DNA of 64,000 nucleotides, taken from Algoriphagus yeomjeoni. GTDB lineage: Bacteria; Bacteroidota; Bacteroidia; Cytophagales; Cyclobacteriaceae. The stretch's first letter is position 1, and each line of letters begins with the position of its first letter. Made by a program: the position numbers and the translations under genes. The notes beneath the pieces are model-generated. The model was not told the origin of the DNA, did no database searches, and was given only the letters and a program-made list of their open reading frames with translations. Shown here one piece after another: positions 53,808 to 63,573 of this stretch. The stretch is taken from contig NZ_QLLK01000002.1 in NCBI RefSeq assembly GCF_003259505.1, positions 257,387-321,386 of the forward strand, written 5' to 3'.

Positions 53808-54575
53808 ATGGATCTATCAACATTATTCTCACTTGACGGAAAAGTCGCCTTGGTTACCGGAGCTAGTAAAGGAATTGGGTTCAGTATTGCAGAGATATTC
53901 GCTGCTGCAGGAGCTAAAGTCGTGCTCTGCAGCAGAAAACAGGAAGCTGTAGACGAGATGGCTGCCAAGCTTCGAGCGAAAGGATACGAAGCTATTGGGA
54001 TATCCTGTAACGTGGGAAATATTGAGGAACTTCCAAATTTGGTAGAAAAAACTATAGCTGCATGCGGGCAACTTGATATTTTGGTTAATAATGCAGCGAC
54101 GAGTCCAGTTTTCGGTCCGGTACATGAAACGAGCTCCGAAGCTTTTGACAAAATCATGAATGTAAACTTGAAGGCTCCTTTTGAACTCTCAAAATTATGC
54201 TGGCCACATTTACGAGCTTCATCTAACGCCTCTGTCATCAATATCAGTTCTATTGGAGGAATTTCCCCTGAACATGGATTAGGTATTTATAGCGTAAGCA
54301 AAGCTGCATTGATTTCCATGACCAAGGTGTTGGCCAAGGAATGGGGAGAAGCAAAAATCCGGGTTAATGTGATTTGCCCTGGCCTAATCGAGACTAAATT
54401 CTCAGAACCACTTTGGTCCAATGAGAAAATCATGAAAATGGTCATGAATCAACTTGCCATCAAGCGCGTGGGATCAGCACAAGAAATCGGAGCCATGGCA
54501 TTGTTCTTGGCCTCACCTGCATCCTCCTATACCACCGGGGCTGTGCTCACAGCAGATGGAGGCTTCACTATTTAA
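53808..54575 (+). CDS. SDR family oxidoreductase
   Basis: This 255-residue short-chain dehydrogenase has the nucleotide loop VTGASKGIG near residue 16, NNAAT near 90 and the catalytic YSVSK near 160. The C-terminal GAVLTADGGFTI is typical of FabG-like and beta-hydroxyacyl dehydrogenases. ATG 53808 is preferred over a TTG 24 bases upstream. It is 8 bases upstream of a 3-hydroxyacyl-CoA dehydrogenase gene, so the pair probably serves acyl-CoA or keto-acyl chemistry together. Confidence 0.9.
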   Translation: MDLSTLFSLDGKVALVTGASKGIGFSIAEIFAAAGAKVVLCSRKQEAVDEMAAKLRAKGYEAIGISCNVGNIEELPNLVEKTIAACGQLDILVNNAATSPVFGPVHETSSEAFDKIMNVNLKAPFELSKLCWPHLRASSNASVINISSIGGISPEHGLGIYSVSKAALISMTKVLAKEWGEAKIRVNVICPGLIETKFSEPLWSNEKIMKMVMNQLAIKRVGSAQEIGAMALFLASPASSYTTGAVLTADGGFTI

Positions 54576-54583
54576 CCTAGATA

Positions 54584-55462
54584 ATGACTATTTCTACTAT
54601 TGGTATTATAGGCGCTGGCAACCTTGGAACCAGAATCGGATTACAAGCAGCACTGTCAGGCTACAAAGTTAATGTATATGATAATCAGGAGCATAGTCTA
54701 AAAAATTCTTTACCAGCTATGAAAAAATTGCTGGCAAAATTAAGTCGAGCAGAGTTGATCAAAGAAGATGAAGGACAAAAGGCACTGGATAATATCTCCT
54801 TTACTTTAGATCTCAAAGAAGCATTAAAAAATACAGATTTACTCAGTGAAAGTGTCACTGAAGATCCAGACATCAAAACTGAAGTTTGGAGGGAAATAGG
54901 ACAACTGGCCCCAGCACATACTATTTTCACCACCAACACATCCTACTTACTACCTTCACAATTTGCAGAAATTTCAGGAAGACCAGAGAAATTCTGTGCA
55001 TTTCATTTCCATGATGTTTTTCACTCCAGAGTAGTGGACATTATGCCACACCCTAAAACAGACCAGGCACTTATAAGCATGTTGGAAGAGGTCGGAAGAC
55101 AGCTCAATCAAATCCCCATTCTGGTAAAAAAAGAACATTCCGGTTACATCTTCAATACCTTGCTTATAGCTTGGATCGATGCTGCAGGCAGATTACTAAC
55201 TGGAGAAATTGCAGAGGTGGAAGCAATAGATAAATCATGGATGATCAATTTCAATATGCCTGCCGGGCCATTCGGTATTTTGGACAATGTAGGCTTAGAT
55301 ACTGCTTGGCACATTACCAGCTCGCGTAGAAACCCTGCCTCACGTGCCTTCGCAACACTTTTAAAAACTTATGTAGATCAAGGAAAACTTGGAGCCAAAA
55401 CCGGGGAAGGTTTCTATAAATATCCAAACCCACGATACAAAAGCCCTGATTTTTTACATTAA
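54584..55462 (+). CDS. 3-hydroxyacyl-CoA dehydrogenase
   Basis: This 292-residue NAD-dependent dehydrogenase oxidises 3-hydroxyacyl-CoA to 3-ketoacyl-CoA. It has the Rossmann loop GIIGAGNLGTRI (residues 7-18), FCAFHFHDVFHSRVVDIMPHP with the catalytic His, and GAKTGEGFYKYPNP at the C-terminus. It is the stand-alone HAD form without enoyl-CoA hydratase. It overlaps none, but follows the SDR gene by eight bases. Confidence 0.9.
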   Translation: MTISTIGIIGAGNLGTRIGLQAALSGYKVNVYDNQEHSLKNSLPAMKKLLAKLSRAELIKEDEGQKALDNISFTLDLKEALKNTDLLSESVTEDPDIKTEVWREIGQLAPAHTIFTTNTSYLLPSQFAEISGRPEKFCAFHFHDVFHSRVVDIMPHPKTDQALISMLEEVGRQLNQIPILVKKEHSGYIFNTLLIAWIDAAGRLLTGEIAEVEAIDKSWMINFNMPAGPFGILDNVGLDTAWHITSSRRNPASRAFATLLKTYVDQGKLGAKTGEGFYKYPNPRYKSPDFLH

Positions 55463-55537
55463 TTCAAACAATTTCGGCATTAAAAAGATCTAATATTAAA
55501 AAGACCTCGTACCTATCCCTACCCTTTAATCACCTTT

Positions 55538-57925
55538 ATGAAACATGTTTATTATTGTCTAGCCATAGGCATGCTTTTTATGTTGGTCAGAAATGGTCAA
55601 GGTCAACCTACACCTAACCAAGAATTCCCAATCTCCATCCATCACTTGGCTGAAATTGCTCAAATCGATTCTGGAGATTATACTTTAGAGGAGTTGCTTG
55701 AAAAAGAAAACTCCCTAGCTTTTAATCCCTTAAAAAACACAATTACTGATCTTGGTTTCACTGACAAAACTTACTGGTTGAGATTCTCACTTGAGAATGA
55801 TTCTGACGAAGAAAAAACCTATTTCTTGGAAACTGGAAGACCAATCACCGACGTAGTACACCTGTATCAACTATCTCAAGGAGCAGTTGTCTCTGATCAA
55901 TTGAGCGGAGATTTAATAAAGTTTGAAGATAGACCATTCCAGCATAGAAAGCTTATTTTTCCAATCACAATTGCTCCAAATTCCACTTCAAAATTTTACA
56001 TCAAATACCAAAGTGACGGTGAAGTAGTTTCTCTTCCTTTACTGTTAAACGACACCTCCTCGCTTGTAAATTCCTCGTTTTTTAACCAACTGATTTTCGG
56101 TTTTTTCTATGGCATTCTATTTATAGCGAGTGTGATGTACCTTTTCTTCTACTTTGGAATGCGGGAGTCCAGCTTCTTATTTTATGTAGCCTATGTAGTA
56201 TCGATAGCCTTACTTCATTTAAACTTGGATGGGTACTTTTTCCAATATATTACGCTTGAACCAGGTTGGTTTGCCAACCGCTCGCTTTTGATCTTTGCTA
56301 CATTGAGCTCTTTGGCTCTGTGTGGTTATAGTTATGTTTACATCGAAGTTGTCAGGTTATCAATTATCATAAAGCGATCTTATCAAGTATTGATAGTTTC
56401 TCACCTTTTCCTTTTGCTAGCCATACTAGCATACTCGGCTGGTCAGGCTGTGTATTATCCTGCTGTTAATATTCTTGGAGTATTGACTTTAGCTTTGATT
56501 ATTACCACTATTTTCAATTGCTACCTAGCTAAACTGCCAATCGATTATTTCTTTACAATCGGTATAGCTTGCTTGACACTTGGGTTTGTGATTTTCATTC
56601 TGAATAATTTTTCATTGATACCAAATTCTTTTTTCACAGCGAATGCATCCAAAATTGGGACCGGAGCAGAGATCATATTTCTCTCACTTTCTATGGCAAA
56701 TAGAATTCGATTGCTAAAGACCGAAAAAGAGGAAATGCAGGAAATTGCATTACTACGCTCAGAGGAATCCAATGAAATGAAATCCTATTTTCTTTCAAAC
56801 ATGAGTCACGAACTCAGGACTCCATTGAATGCAATTTTGGGGCTTTCCAAATCAATTATAAGTAGTACGGATGACCCAACTATCAAAAACAACCTAGAAG
56901 TAATCCAATTTTCATCCATGTCATTATTGGGCTCTATCAATGATATTCTGGATTATTCCAAAATTGAAAAAGGTGATTTGAAGTTAGCTAATGTAGAGTT
57001 TGACCTGTATAAAATCATCCAGGAATTAAAAGTGGTGACTAATCTGAAATCACGTGAAAAAGGCCTGGAATTCATCTATGAAGAGCGAAATAGTATCAAA
57101 ACAAAATTGGTTGGTGATCCGATTCGCCTGAAGCAAATCATTTCAAATGTTTTGGATAACGCCACCAAATTCACTCAAAAAGGACAAGTAAAGCTTTCGA
57201 TAAACACGGAAGAAGTCCGAGGAAATAAGCTTAGAATCTCCTTGGATATTGAGGATACAGGAGTGGGAATTTCTAAAGAAAAACTCGATCGGGTATTTGA
57301 TTCTTTCAGTCAGGAGCAAATCAATGACAAGAGAAAATATGGAGGTTTTGGAATTGGCTTATGCATTGTCAAAGCTTTGGTAGACCTCCATCATGGAAAG
57401 ATAGAAATCAGCTCTTTGAAAAATAAAGGGACTCAGGTAAGAATAAACCTAGAATTAGAGAAGGCGATAGTCAATTCCCAAAATCAAGAAATGATGACTC
57501 CTGCCCAATCTGAGAAACTTATGAAGGACAAGCACCTGCTTGTAGTCGAGGATAATATGGTCAACCAACTCGTGATCAAATCAATTTTAAGAAAATGGAA
57601 AGGAGTTACTTTTGACTTTGCCAACCACGGGCTAGAAGCTTTGGAAGCAATGAATTCAAAAATGTATGATGCTGTTCTAATGGACCTGCAAATGCCTGAA
57701 ATGGACGGTTATGAAGCCACCGAACAAATTCGATCAGGAAATTCAGGCATGAATTCTAGAAATATCCCAATTATTGCCGTGACAGCAGACACCACTGAAA
57801 AGACCAAAGCGCGGGTTTTTGCAATAGGAATGGATGATTACATCACTAAGCCGATTGATGCAGATTTACTTTACTCCAGCGTGGAAAAAGCACTGTATTT
57901 GGAAAATATCAAGCTGGATATTTAA
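55538..57925 (+). CDS. Hybrid histidine kinase, 7TMR-DISM type
   Basis: This 795-residue membrane sensor has a signal peptide, an extracellular 7TMR-DISM-type beta domain (about 25-165, KTYWLRFSLEN), seven membrane segments (about 180-380), a HisKA domain with His424 in MSHELRTPLNAIL, a HATPase_c domain with DNATKFTQKG and GGFGIGLCIVKALVDLHHG (shortened: residues 602-620), and a C-terminal receiver domain with Asp716 in MDLQMPEMDGYE. The sensed ligand is probably a carbohydrate or similar extracellular cue, by analogy with the family. No response regulator gene is adjacent. Confidence 0.93.
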   Translation: MKHVYYCLAIGMLFMLVRNGQGQPTPNQEFPISIHHLAEIAQIDSGDYTLEELLEKENSLAFNPLKNTITDLGFTDKTYWLRFSLENDSDEEKTYFLETGRPITDVVHLYQLSQGAVVSDQLSGDLIKFEDRPFQHRKLIFPITIAPNSTSKFYIKYQSDGEVVSLPLLLNDTSSLVNSSFFNQLIFGFFYGILFIASVMYLFFYFGMRESSFLFYVAYVVSIALLHLNLDGYFFQYITLEPGWFANRSLLIFATLSSLALCGYSYVYIEVVRLSIIIKRSYQVLIVSHLFLLLAILAYSAGQAVYYPAVNILGVLTLALIITTIFNCYLAKLPIDYFFTIGIACLTLGFVIFILNNFSLIPNSFFTANASKIGTGAEIIFLSLSMANRIRLLKTEKEEMQEIALLRSEESNEMKSYFLSNMSHELRTPLNAILGLSKSIISSTDDPTIKNNLEVIQFSSMSLLGSINDILDYSKIEKGDLKLANVEFDLYKIIQELKVVTNLKSREKGLEFIYEERNSIKTKLVGDPIRLKQIISNVLDNATKFTQKGQVKLSINTEEVRGNKLRISLDIEDTGVGISKEKLDRVFDSFSQEQINDKRKYGGFGIGLCIVKALVDLHHGKIEISSLKNKGTQVRINLELEKAIVNSQNQEMMTPAQSEKLMKDKHLLVVEDNMVNQLVIKSILRKWKGVTFDFANHGLEALEAMNSKMYDAVLMDLQMPEMDGYEATEQIRSGNSGMNSRNIPIIAVTADTTEKTKARVFAIGMDDYITKPIDADLLYSSVEKALYLENIKLDI

Positions 57926-57978
57926 TCATGAATCAGCCAGAATGAAACTGAGCTAACGCGAAAGTCTTATTTTCTTTC

Positions 57979-59103
57979 TTAATCAATGCTAACTTCTGGC
58001 ATATAATCCATAGGCAACAAATCTCCAACCCGTTCCCAAGCAATATATCCTTCGACCAAAATCCCAAAAGGATCTGCATAACTACCATTTGCATATATTT
58101 CCAATTCCTCCATTTCGAGGTGCAGGGTAGAAACCTGATTTCCAAGCTTTCCAGGGCTGGCTCTACCTCTAAACTCCACACTTTCCAACTCCTCAGTATA
58201 GGTGACATGTACATAGTCACTGAAGCTTAGCATAAGCTTTCCCTCAGAATTCTTCTTGATAAGTTCCAGTGCGGAAAAAGGATTCATATCCAATTGGTTG
58301 ACGAACTTATCTGGATTGGAAGGATCAGGAATTCGGTAGAGCTTTCTTAAAACAAAACCTTCCTCTTCTGTATTCCCTTCATAAATAGACCTCACCAGGT
58401 GCTGTAAACTTCCTCGGTAGGCTTTTTCTCGTTCTTTTTCGACTTTTCCTTGTCGTCTTCTAGATAAGGATGAATCAGGTACAAAAAGTGGATACCCGGC
58501 ATAAAACACATAACCATCCCTTCTTTGATACCTAAACTCTTCCAGCAAATAGTCAAGCCTATAGCCAAGATTTGGGTTTTCAATTCTCAGGATATCTGCC
58601 GCAGTCACTTTAAGTACACCTGATTCGCTTTGATCATCCAGTCTTAATACAGTTTCATTGAGGAACTTACATTTGATGCCATTTTCTGATGTACCTAGAA
58701 AATACGCTTTAAAACTCTCCAAGTTCCTGTACCATGCTGGATCACGATTAACCTTCACCTCCACCAGGTCCAACTCCTCCTCACTTGGACTAAGTAAAAA
58801 CCTGTATCCCTGAGGCTTTAGATCATCAGTAGATAAACTGAATACCAAACCATTATAGCCCAACATACGAATAATCACTTCGTAGTTGCCTTCTGGAATA
58901 GAGAGAGAGAATTTCCCATTCTCATCAGCAGAAACACCAAAAGTGGTATTCGTAATAAAAACCGTGGCATACGGAATACCATCACCTGTTTCGTAATTCG
59001 CAACTGTGCCCTGAAAGACTTGCTGCGCAAAAGCTTCATTCTTCGCTAAAAACAAAAACAAGCCTAAAACAATCTTAACTAGAATTGAATTAGGCCTGTT
59101 CAT
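57979..59103 (-). CDS. Exported CarboxypepD_reg-like protein, DUF-type C-terminus
   Basis: This 374-residue protein has a signal peptide (ending EAFAQ, about residue 27), a CarboxypepD_reg-like beta sandwich (about 30-100, FQGTVANYETGDGIPYATVFI, shortened) and a large C-terminal part with RDPAWYRNLESFKAYFLGTSENG (shortened: residues 123-145), which I associate with Bacteroidota surface proteins of unknown role. It is not a TonB-dependent receptor. It converges on the hybrid kinase and lies 26 bases from the topA gene. Confidence 0.8.
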   Translation of the reverse strand: MNRPNSILVKIVLGLFLFLAKNEAFAQQVFQGTVANYETGDGIPYATVFITNTTFGVSADENGKFSLSIPEGNYEVIIRMLGYNGLVFSLSTDDLKPQGYRFLLSPSEEELDLVEVKVNRDPAWYRNLESFKAYFLGTSENGIKCKFLNETVLRLDDQSESGVLKVTAADILRIENPNLGYRLDYLLEEFRYQRRDGYVFYAGYPLFVPDSSLSRRRQGKVEKEREKAYRGSLQHLVRSIYEGNTEEEGFVLRKLYRIPDPSNPDKFVNQLDMNPFSALELIKKNSEGKLMLSFSDYVHVTYTEELESVEFRGRASPGKLGNQVSTLHLEMEELEIYANGSYADPFGILVEGYIAWERVGDLLPMDYMPEVSID

Positions 59104-59129
59104 AAACTCTTATTGACTTGAATTAAAAG

Positions 59130-61457
59130 TTACTTTTTCTTGGCAAATCTCCCACCCTTCTTCTTTGGATCAGGTTGATTTTCTATGATATGGATAGTCT
59201 CCTCATAAGTCAACGTTTCAGCTTCCTTATCTTTTGGAATTTTATAATTGTTTTTACCCATCTTGATATAGGGTCCCCATCTTCCGTTCAAAACCTGAAT
59301 TTCCGGATTTTCATCAAATGACTTGATATGCTTTTTGGCATCTGCCTCACGCTTGTCTTTAATGAGTTGAATTCCTTCTTCTTCAGTGATGCTTAGCGGA
59401 TCCATCTCCTTAGGAAGAGAGACAAAATTACCATCATGACGTACATACGGTCCAAATCGCCCAATAGCTGCCACCATTTTTTTATCCTCAAACATTCCAA
59501 TGTCGCGAGGTAATTTGAACAATTCCAACGCATCTTCCATGGTGATGTTTTCGATGAACTGGCCTTTCTTCAAACTTGCAAACTGCTTTTCTTCATCTTC
59601 AGAATCTCCGATCTGAACCAATGGTCCAAATTTCCCTAGCCTAGCGATCATCGGTTTGCCACTGACTGGGTGGTTTCCTAGTTCACGACTAGTATTGAGA
59701 TCCTGTCTGGCTATTTGCTCGGTATCTTCTACATTCTTGTGGAAATTGCCATAAAAAGAATCCAACATATCCTGCCAAACTTGTCCTCCGGCTGCGATAT
59801 CATCAAACTCCTTCTCTACCCTAGCGGTAAAGCTAAAATCAATCACGTTCGGGAAATGCTCCACTAGAAAATCATTGACCACCATCGCAATGTTGGTTGG
59901 GAAAAGCTTTTGCTTCTCTGCTCCTGTATTTTCCGTCTTGGTAGCATCTTTAAATGCACCACCTTTTATGATCATCTCTACATAATCTCTTGGCGTGCCA
60001 TCCCGGGATTCTTTGATCACATATTCTCGACGTTGAATCGTGGAAATGGTAGGCGCATAGGTGGAAGGACGTCCGATTCCCAACTCCTCCAGTTTTTTCA
60101 CAAGAGATGCTTCTGTGTACCTTGGAGAAGCTCTGGAGAAAGTCTCACGACCTTTCATCTCCTGCAGTGCAAGACTTTGACCAATAGTCAAAGGAGGCAG
60201 TAATGCCTTGCCTGCATTGGTTTCCTCCTCTTCTGGCTCATCATCTGTATCTTCCAGATACACTTTCAAAAACCCATCAAACTTGATGATCTCACCTGTT
60301 GCAACAAGATTTTGCGGCTGATTGGATATATCTACGGTAATGATGGTTTTCTCCAATTCTGCATCAGCCATCTGAGAAGCAATAGCACGCTTCCAGATTA
60401 GCTCATAGAGACGCTGTTCATTGCGATCACCAGACCCATGAGTATTGGAGAAGTCTGTAGGCCGAATGGCTTCGTGAGCTTCCTGTGCGCCTTCAGACTT
60501 GGTAGTGAATTTTCTGGATTTATGGTATTTCTCACCATATGAATCATGAATTGCGTTTTTGGCAGAAGCCATTGCATCATCCGATAGATTTACGCTATCT
60601 GTTCTCATGTAAGTAATCTTACCCGCTTCGTACAGCTTCTGGGCAACAGACATCGTCTGAGCAACTGAGAAGTACAGCTTTCTACTCGCTTCCTGCTGAA
60701 GTGTGGAAGTGGTGAATGGAGCAGCAGGAGATTTCTTGCCTGGCTTTTTCTCCAGGTTGGCTACAGAGAATGTAGCATCAAGGCATTTCTTTAAGAATTC
60801 CTCAGCTTCAGCTTTCGTATCAAATTTCTTTGGAAGTTCGGCTTGGAAAGTCTTTCCTTCTACTTCAAAAATAGCTGTTACTCTGTAGCTTGACTTTGCT
60901 TTATGCTGCTCTATTTCTCTTTCTCGATCTACTATTAGTCTCACTGCTACAGATTGTACTCGTCCTGCAGAAAGTCCCGTTTTTATTTTTTTCCAAAGAA
61001 TCGGAGAAAGCTCAAACCCCACCAAACGATCTAAAATCCGTCGAGCCTGCTGTGCATTTACCAAATCAATGTCTATTCCTCTCGGATTTTCAATTGCTTT
61101 TGTAATTGCATTTTTGGTGATTTCCCTAAAGACGATTCGTTTAGTGTTTGCATCCTTCAGCTTCAATACTTCCTTCAAGTGCCAAGATATCGCCTCTCCT
61201 TCACGGTCATCATCACTTGCTAAGAAGACTGTCTCAGCATCCTTCACCAATGCTTTCAGATTTTTGATCACATCCTTTTTGTCAGCAGTGACTTCATAGG
61301 TAGGACTAAATCTATTTTTAATATCGATTGCTTTATCGCCTTTTGGAAGATCCCGAACGTGACCGTAGCTGGATGCTACCTTATAGTCCTTACCCAAGTA
61401 ACCCTCAATGGTTTTAGCTTTGGCTGGTGACTCGACGATAACAAGGTTTTTTGACAT
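59130..61457 (-). CDS. topA: DNA topoisomerase I
   Basis: TopA relaxes negative supercoils by single-strand breakage. The 775-residue chain opens with the Toprim domain (NLVIVESPAKAKTIEGYLG, shortened: residues 4-22; DDDREGEAISWHL). The active-site tyrosine is Tyr283 in TYMRTDSV. The C-terminus has several topoisomerase-type repeats (GRFGPYVRHDG, GRWGPYIKMG) without zinc cysteines, as in Bacteroidota TopA proteins. The gene follows an AT-rich leader. It is divergent from the SixA-like gene. Confidence 0.96.
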   Translation of the reverse strand: MSKNLVIVESPAKAKTIEGYLGKDYKVASSYGHVRDLPKGDKAIDIKNRFSPTYEVTADKKDVIKNLKALVKDAETVFLASDDDREGEAISWHLKEVLKLKDANTKRIVFREITKNAITKAIENPRGIDIDLVNAQQARRILDRLVGFELSPILWKKIKTGLSAGRVQSVAVRLIVDREREIEQHKAKSSYRVTAIFEVEGKTFQAELPKKFDTKAEAEEFLKKCLDATFSVANLEKKPGKKSPAAPFTTSTLQQEASRKLYFSVAQTMSVAQKLYEAGKITYMRTDSVNLSDDAMASAKNAIHDSYGEKYHKSRKFTTKSEGAQEAHEAIRPTDFSNTHGSGDRNEQRLYELIWKRAIASQMADAELEKTIITVDISNQPQNLVATGEIIKFDGFLKVYLEDTDDEPEEEETNAGKALLPPLTIGQSLALQEMKGRETFSRASPRYTEASLVKKLEELGIGRPSTYAPTISTIQRREYVIKESRDGTPRDYVEMIIKGGAFKDATKTENTGAEKQKLFPTNIAMVVNDFLVEHFPNVIDFSFTARVEKEFDDIAAGGQVWQDMLDSFYGNFHKNVEDTEQIARQDLNTSRELGNHPVSGKPMIARLGKFGPLVQIGDSEDEEKQFASLKKGQFIENITMEDALELFKLPRDIGMFEDKKMVAAIGRFGPYVRHDGNFVSLPKEMDPLSITEEEGIQLIKDKREADAKKHIKSFDENPEIQVLNGRWGPYIKMGKNNYKIPKDKEAETLTYEETIHIIENQPDPKKKGGRFAKKK

Positions 61458-61611
61458 ATATGGCGATTTTTAAGGGTTTTTATTCCCTATTAGAAAAGCT
61501 AAAAATAGAGGGCATTGTTTTCTCGTCCAAATATTTAAAATTCCTTAGATCCATTTTGGAGGGATTTTTGAATGATTAGCTCAGCTGTTTAACGGTTATA
61601 AACCACTTATC

Positions 61612-62079
61612 ATGAAACGATTAATTTTACTTAGACACGGAGAAGCAGGTTTTTCTGGTGGTACGGATTATCAAAGAAATCTAACCAAAAAAGGCAAAGA
61701 AAATCTTATCAGAATGGGTGAAAGACTCAATCCAGCTCTGAAGACAATAGATTTGATGTACTGTTCAGAAGCCACGAGAACTATTGAAACAGCTGAAATA
61801 ATGGGAAAGTACATTTCTATTCAAGAGTCTGTTTTTACAAAAGACATTTATCACGGGGACTTAAGAAATATTATTACAATCCTTGAAAAAACTTCAAATG
61901 CAATAGAAACTTGCCTTCTTATTGGTCATAATCCTACCATCAGCATGCTTCTATCTCATATTTCCAATGAAAATTACCTAGGATTACAACCAGGAATGAT
62001 GGCTATTATCGACCTAGAGATATCGGATTGGACCATGATCGGATTTGGAACGGGAGTTTTAAAAGAAATAATTCAGTAA
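61612..62079 (+). CDS. SixA-like histidine phosphatase family protein
   Basis: This 155-residue phosphatase has the RHG motif (LRHGEAGFSG at residues 7-16), the conserved Ser/Arg segment SEATRTIETAE and the second His in LIGHNPT. It is the size of SixA, which dephosphorylates phosphohistidine proteins, but the substrate here is unknown. The family is wide, so only the histidine-phosphatase fold is secure. Confidence 0.88.
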   Translation: MKRLILLRHGEAGFSGGTDYQRNLTKKGKENLIRMGERLNPALKTIDLMYCSEATRTIETAEIMGKYISIQESVFTKDIYHGDLRNIITILEKTSNAIETCLLIGHNPTISMLLSHISNENYLGLQPGMMAIIDLEISDWTMIGFGTGVLKEIIQ

Positions 62080-62591
62080 AAGAAAGTAATCAGATTCTAA
62101 CCAGACCATATTTAAACCACTTATCGACTTTTTTCCAAAATTTTTTAAATATGCAGCAAATATAACCCCCTAGTTGATCTATATTCACAGAATAATTTAG
62201 AGAAAAGTAAAATTACGAAAGCAGCCCTTTTTAAATTTTACATCTTTGAAAATAATCTAGCAGAACCAGACAATGTTTAGGTCTACTGCAAAAACAACCC
62301 AAAATATTCTTGCGAATCCCCAGCCTAGGAACCATATTTTTGATTTAAGATCAAATGGCTAAAATCTTGAGTACCCTTAATAAGAATATACATACCCAAA
62401 TTTCGATTACCCGATGTCAGTTCTGGTATAAAAACCAGCTACATTAATCACCCAGCATCTCCATAGATGCACTATCAAATGATGTTTAGATGAACAAACA
62501 TTCTTCTGATAGCTAAAAAACACAAACCAATGTAAATGTAAAAAGCCCTGAATTTTACAGTTCAGGGCTTTCCAATTTTTCTTTAGTGAAA
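62080..62591. other. 512-base intergenic region, no gene seen
   Basis: Two converging genes flank this AT-rich stretch. I see no ORF, tRNA or structured RNA. The only recognisable signal is the terminator reported at 62542-62571. Confidence 0.45.
62542..62571. terminator. Intrinsic terminator
   Basis: AAAGCCCTGAA pairs with TTCAGGGCTTT across an 8-base loop. On the minus strand it is followed by TTTACATTTACATT, suiting the DUF1080 gene. Confidence 0.75.
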
Positions 62592-63365
62592 TCAGAAATC
62601 AGTGGACTTACCATCCAGATCCATCTTCTTAATCCAAACATTTCTATAAAATACATCATGTCCTTCTGCTTGTAGCTTCAATCCTCCAGGTCTATCTGTA
62701 ATTCCTTTGCCACCGTCATTCCCACCATCAAGCCCTGAATTGGGACCACCCCAAACCTGCTGTATTTCTTTGTCTTCGTGAATTTTCACCCCATTTAAAT
62801 AGACTGTCGCGCGAGGCTTTGCAACTAGTTTCCCATTTTCAAAACGAGCTGCTTTAAAAACAATATCATAAGCATTCCACTTGCCTATACCATAATATTC
62901 TTCAGAAGTAGGAATATGCTCGTTGATCAAAGCTCCCAAACCATGATCCCCATAATCACCATCAAGAATTTGTACCTCATACCTATTCTGTAAATATACT
63001 CCACTATTTCCGCCTTCATTTTTTATGTAGAATTCTACATGGGCACGAAAATCTTTGAATTTGTCTTTTGTCACAATATCTGCAGCGCCATAAAGTCCTC
63101 CCGCTGCTGCTGGATCGTTACTGCTAATCGCCTTTCCACCATCTGCAGGATCAGTTACTTCAGGCCATTTAATTGGTTTTTCGGCCATAAACCTAGGTCC
63201 TTCCCAATACTCCCAGTTTTTTTCAAGAGATTTTTTGGAGCCATCCAGATATAATTTGGCACCCTTCTCAGGCTTTACACCTACTCCCGTTTGAGCTTGA
63301 ACTAAGGTGAAGACACAGGCAAGTGAAAGTGTAAGTGCAAGTCTTTGAAAAACTTTATTATTCAT
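62592..63365 (-). CDS. DUF1080 (3-keto-disaccharide hydrolase-like) exported protein
   Basis: This 257-residue protein has a signal peptide (to about residue 24, LVQAQ) and one DUF1080 domain, a concanavalin-like sandwich: FKDFRAHVEFYIKNEGGNSGVYLQNRYEVQILDG (shortened: residues 104-137) and LQAEGHDVFYRNVWIKKM at the end. Members of this family act on 3-keto sugars or other glycans in the envelope. The catalytic residues are not certain from the sequence. Confidence 0.88.
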   Translation of the reverse strand: MNNKVFQRLALTLSLACVFTLVQAQTGVGVKPEKGAKLYLDGSKKSLEKNWEYWEGPRFMAEKPIKWPEVTDPADGGKAISSNDPAAAGGLYGAADIVTKDKFKDFRAHVEFYIKNEGGNSGVYLQNRYEVQILDGDYGDHGLGALINEHIPTSEEYYGIGKWNAYDIVFKAARFENGKLVAKPRATVYLNGVKIHEDKEIQQVWGGPNSGLDGGNDGGKGITDRPGGLKLQAEGHDVFYRNVWIKKMDLDGKSTDF

Positions 63366-63573
63366 AGATTTTAGGGTTTAATTAATTTGGCAAAAATAAG
63401 TATAAGTCAATGTGCAATTGCCCAATTTGGTTAATTTTAAACAAAATAGAACCTTTTATTATCTGAATTCGACCTTAACTAGAAGGACGAAGATGGAAGA
63501 ATAATTACTCCCTCAGTTTCGATGAACAGGTTTGGATAGACTATAATACCCCAAAAAATTAAATAAAATACCT

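Noticed and set aside
57933-58220. Minus-strand ORF at the 3' end of the hybrid kinase gene
   Set aside because: It overlaps the well-supported CarboxypepD_reg-like gene in another frame on the same strand and lacks protein-like conservation.
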